The notes under the pieces are model-generated. The model made no database searches. It was given only the letters and a program-made list of their open reading frames with translations, and was not told the origin of the DNA. From contig NZ_RJUA01000120.1 of NCBI RefSeq assembly GCF_024343575.1, positions 186,001-250,000 on the forward strand: a DNA stretch of 64,000 nt, written 5' to 3'. This document shows, one piece after another, positions 62,791-64,000 of the stretch. Positions within the stretch are counted from its first letter, which is position 1. Each line of letters starts with the position of its first letter. The translations under genes and the position numbers were made by a program. This DNA is from Lacihabitans sp. LS3-19. GTDB lineage: Bacteria > Bacteroidota > Bacteroidia > Cytophagales > Spirosomataceae.

Positions 62791-63459
62791 TTGAAAATAT
62801 TCAACTTATTACTTTTTATTTTTATTTATAACATTAATTCAATAGCTCAAAATAATATATCGTATTTCAAATTGGAGAATTCGAAAAATAACGAATATGA
62901 TTATATTAAGATTGATAGTTTAATTTCTATAAAAGGTGTTACTTTCAAAGATCTTATAAGTCATTTTACTGGTATCCATAAGAATAGATTAGAAACCAAA
63001 AATATACCTGAAAACAAAAAATATGATATTGAATATTTTGGACCAAACGAGGGATCTTCAAAAGATTTCAACAATTTATTGAAAAAAGAAATTTTAGAAA
63101 TACTAAATTATTCGGAGACTGAATATTTAAAAGATATCATTGGTTATGAAGTAACTTCAATTGATACTCTTTTTTTAATAAAGTCTTTTTTGGAACCAAA
63201 TTCAAAAAGTATTGTAACCTATATATCTGATGAACATATTTTTGATATTCAACATTATACTATTCAGCGGCTATTTACATTATTGACGAATAAACAATTT
63301 CCTTTTGTCATATTTAGTAATTCTAAAATCGAAGGTTATTATGATTTCAAGATAAGGAATATTCCAAATGAAGGAACGTTTGCGGATTTAGAGAAACATG
63401 GAATAAAATTGACTAAAATACTGAAAAAAGTACCTCATTATTACTATCAAAAAAAATAG
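62791..63459 (+). CDS. Secreted orphan protein, DUF3738-like
   Basis: A 222-residue exported protein with a TTG start at 62791 chosen because MKIFNLLLFIFIYNINSIAQ (TTG read as Met) is a clean signal peptide; a TTG at 62728 would add 21 residues and lie in the sucC terminator. The mature part resembles DUF3738/TIGR03435-type proteins: VTFKDLISHFTGI near the N-terminus, KKYDIEYFGPNEGSS, EGYYDFKIR and a closing LEKHGIKLTKILKK. These proteins occur with TlpA-like or antirepressor genes, none of which are seen here. No function is known. Family match is moderate and unverified. Confidence 0.55.
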   Translation: MKIFNLLLFIFIYNINSIAQNNISYFKLENSKNNEYDYIKIDSLISIKGVTFKDLISHFTGIHKNRLETKNIPENKKYDIEYFGPNEGSSKDFNNLLKKEILEILNYSETEYLKDIIGYEVTSIDTLFLIKSFLEPNSKSIVTYISDEHIFDIQHYTIQRLFTLLTNKQFPFVIFSNSKIEGYYDFKIRNIPNEGTFADLEKHGIKLTKILKKVPHYYYQKK

Positions 63460-63829
63460 TAATCACTTTAAACCATTTTTAATCAATTGTAATTTAAAAA
63501 AATCACACCGCTATTTAAGAAATTTGCAGAACAACTTCGGAGCTAGATAAAGAGGATTTTCAATCCGAAAAATAAATTCTTTTGCTTTTCAAATTCTTTT
63601 TTCAGAACTTGGTTTGCAGATTTGGTAAGCGACAATTAGGCAGAGCAGTTTCTATGTTTTTTAGTTCTTAGAATATATTATAACGGGTAACTTTTTATCG
63701 GTGTTGGTGTTCAATTTTGCTTTGTCTTTAATAAAGGAGCATATAAAGACTTTATTTTAAAAAAATAAATCTAAAATTACTCTAAAACCATCATAATGCT
63801 GGTGGTAGGAAAATAAAAAAATAATAATT
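63460..63829. other. 370-bp intergenic region
   Basis: I see no gene. The segment is A+T-rich, with a short palindrome TAAAGACTTTA (near 63745) and a weak hairpin of the form CCATCA-TAA-TGCTGG near 63789-63803 just before the final partial gene. No clear promoter or terminator was recognised. Confidence 0.5.
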
Positions 63830-64000
63830 ATGGATATTTACCATAGAATATGGTTAGAATTATCACAAGCTAAGAAAAATGAAATTTTTGCTTCACTTTT
63901 AGCTATGCGACAAAGGAAATATCTAAATTGGTTTAATATTTTTATTATAGCCACTTCAACCACAGGTGCTATGAGTTGGAAAGTTTGGGATATTGCACCA
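63830..64000 (+). CDS. Partial membrane protein (cut by right edge)
   Basis: Begins with ATG at 63830 and stays open to the end, 57 codons. It has a short polar N-terminal segment (MDIYHRIWLELSQAKKNEIF), a basic stretch (RQRKYLNWF) and then a hydrophobic helix (NIFIIATSTTGAMSWKVW). The order of a short helix, basic residues and membrane segments resembles SLATT-like small membrane proteins linked to defence systems, but too little is visible to decide. Confidence 0.5.
   Translation, partial: MDIYHRIWLELSQAKKNEIFASLLAMRQRKYLNWFNIFIIATSTTGAMSWKVWDIAP

Overview
The window is chromosomal DNA from an A+T-rich member of the Bacteroidota, most likely order Cytophagales. I base this on lineage-typical families: DUF4249 lipoproteins beside a TonB-dependent receptor, a type IX secretion C-terminal domain on a metalloprotease, WbqC, PspC/LiaF-like membrane proteins, YfiT-type DinB protein, and a DUF4105 (Lnb-like) protein. 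Many genes also carry the Bacteroidota promoter signature TTTG-N19-TAnnTTTG. Gene density is high. No rRNA, complete tRNA, CRISPR array, phage or insertion sequence was seen. Most of the window is core metabolism and information processing, and I see no obvious large mobile island. The only regions with an accessory feel are 9.7-15.6 kb and the right end after 62.7 kb.

Layout: 1-3 kb carries hemW (cut by the left edge), a methyltransferase and a leucine-rich-repeat lipoprotein. 3-8.4 kb carries queG, a TPR lipoprotein, a small conserved protein, lepB, an RlmL-like methyltransferase and ung. 8.4-9.6 kb carries apaG and a methyltransferase. 9.7-15.6 kb is an outer-membrane locus of three tandem DUF4249 lipoproteins and a TonB-dependent receptor. 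15.6-19.4 kb carries two guanidino-hydrolase family enzymes (CtlX and an arginine-deiminase-like protein) and a PhoD-like phosphatase. 19.5-23.9 kb carries lysA, an acyl-CoA dehydrogenase of glutaryl-CoA type, an oxidoreductase and a nucleotidyltransferase.

24.1-31.6 kb carries two amidohydrolase-fold proteins, prephenate dehydrogenase, a hexapeptide acetyltransferase and a WecA-like glycan-lipid initiating transferase. 31.7-39.5 kb carries guaA, a LolC/E-like permease, two envelope-stress type membrane proteins, a degenerate TrpF-like protein, mnmA and dnaB. 39.7-44.1 kb runs phoH, a secreted M43 protease, dCMP deaminase, an AcpH-like protein and holA. 44.1-48.7 kb carries a Nudix hydrolase, a beta-propeller lipoprotein, a small secreted protein, fumC and a nucleoside symporter. 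48.8-59.5 kb carries a TruA-acetyltransferase fusion, a Sua5-type enzyme, an OmpA-family protein, WbqC, clpC, an Lnb-like protein, an inositol-monophosphatase family protein, YfiT and a tiny Cys-rich membrane protein. 59.5-64 kb carries a queuosine-precursor transporter, a palindromic intergenic element, a LolD-like ATPase, sucC, an orphan secreted protein and the start of a membrane protein cut by the right edge.

Genes connect by pathway: queG and the queuosine-precursor transporter (queuosine), mnmA, TruA and Sua5 (tRNA modification), dnaB and holA (replication), fumC and sucC (TCA cycle), and a LolD-like ATPase with an unlinked LolC/E-like permease plus an Lnb-like protein (lipoprotein maturation and sorting). 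The most unusual signals are the TruA-GNAT fusion, three convergent pairs whose stops share a TTAA palindrome, a divergent pair whose starts share CATG, a T-arm-like hairpin in the mnmA leader, a protease zinc motif with an extra glycine, terminators abutting start codons, and a nested palindromic element at about 60.36-60.54 kb. I found no convincing complete undescribed defence or metabolic system; the fusion and the multi-copy DUF4249 locus come closest.
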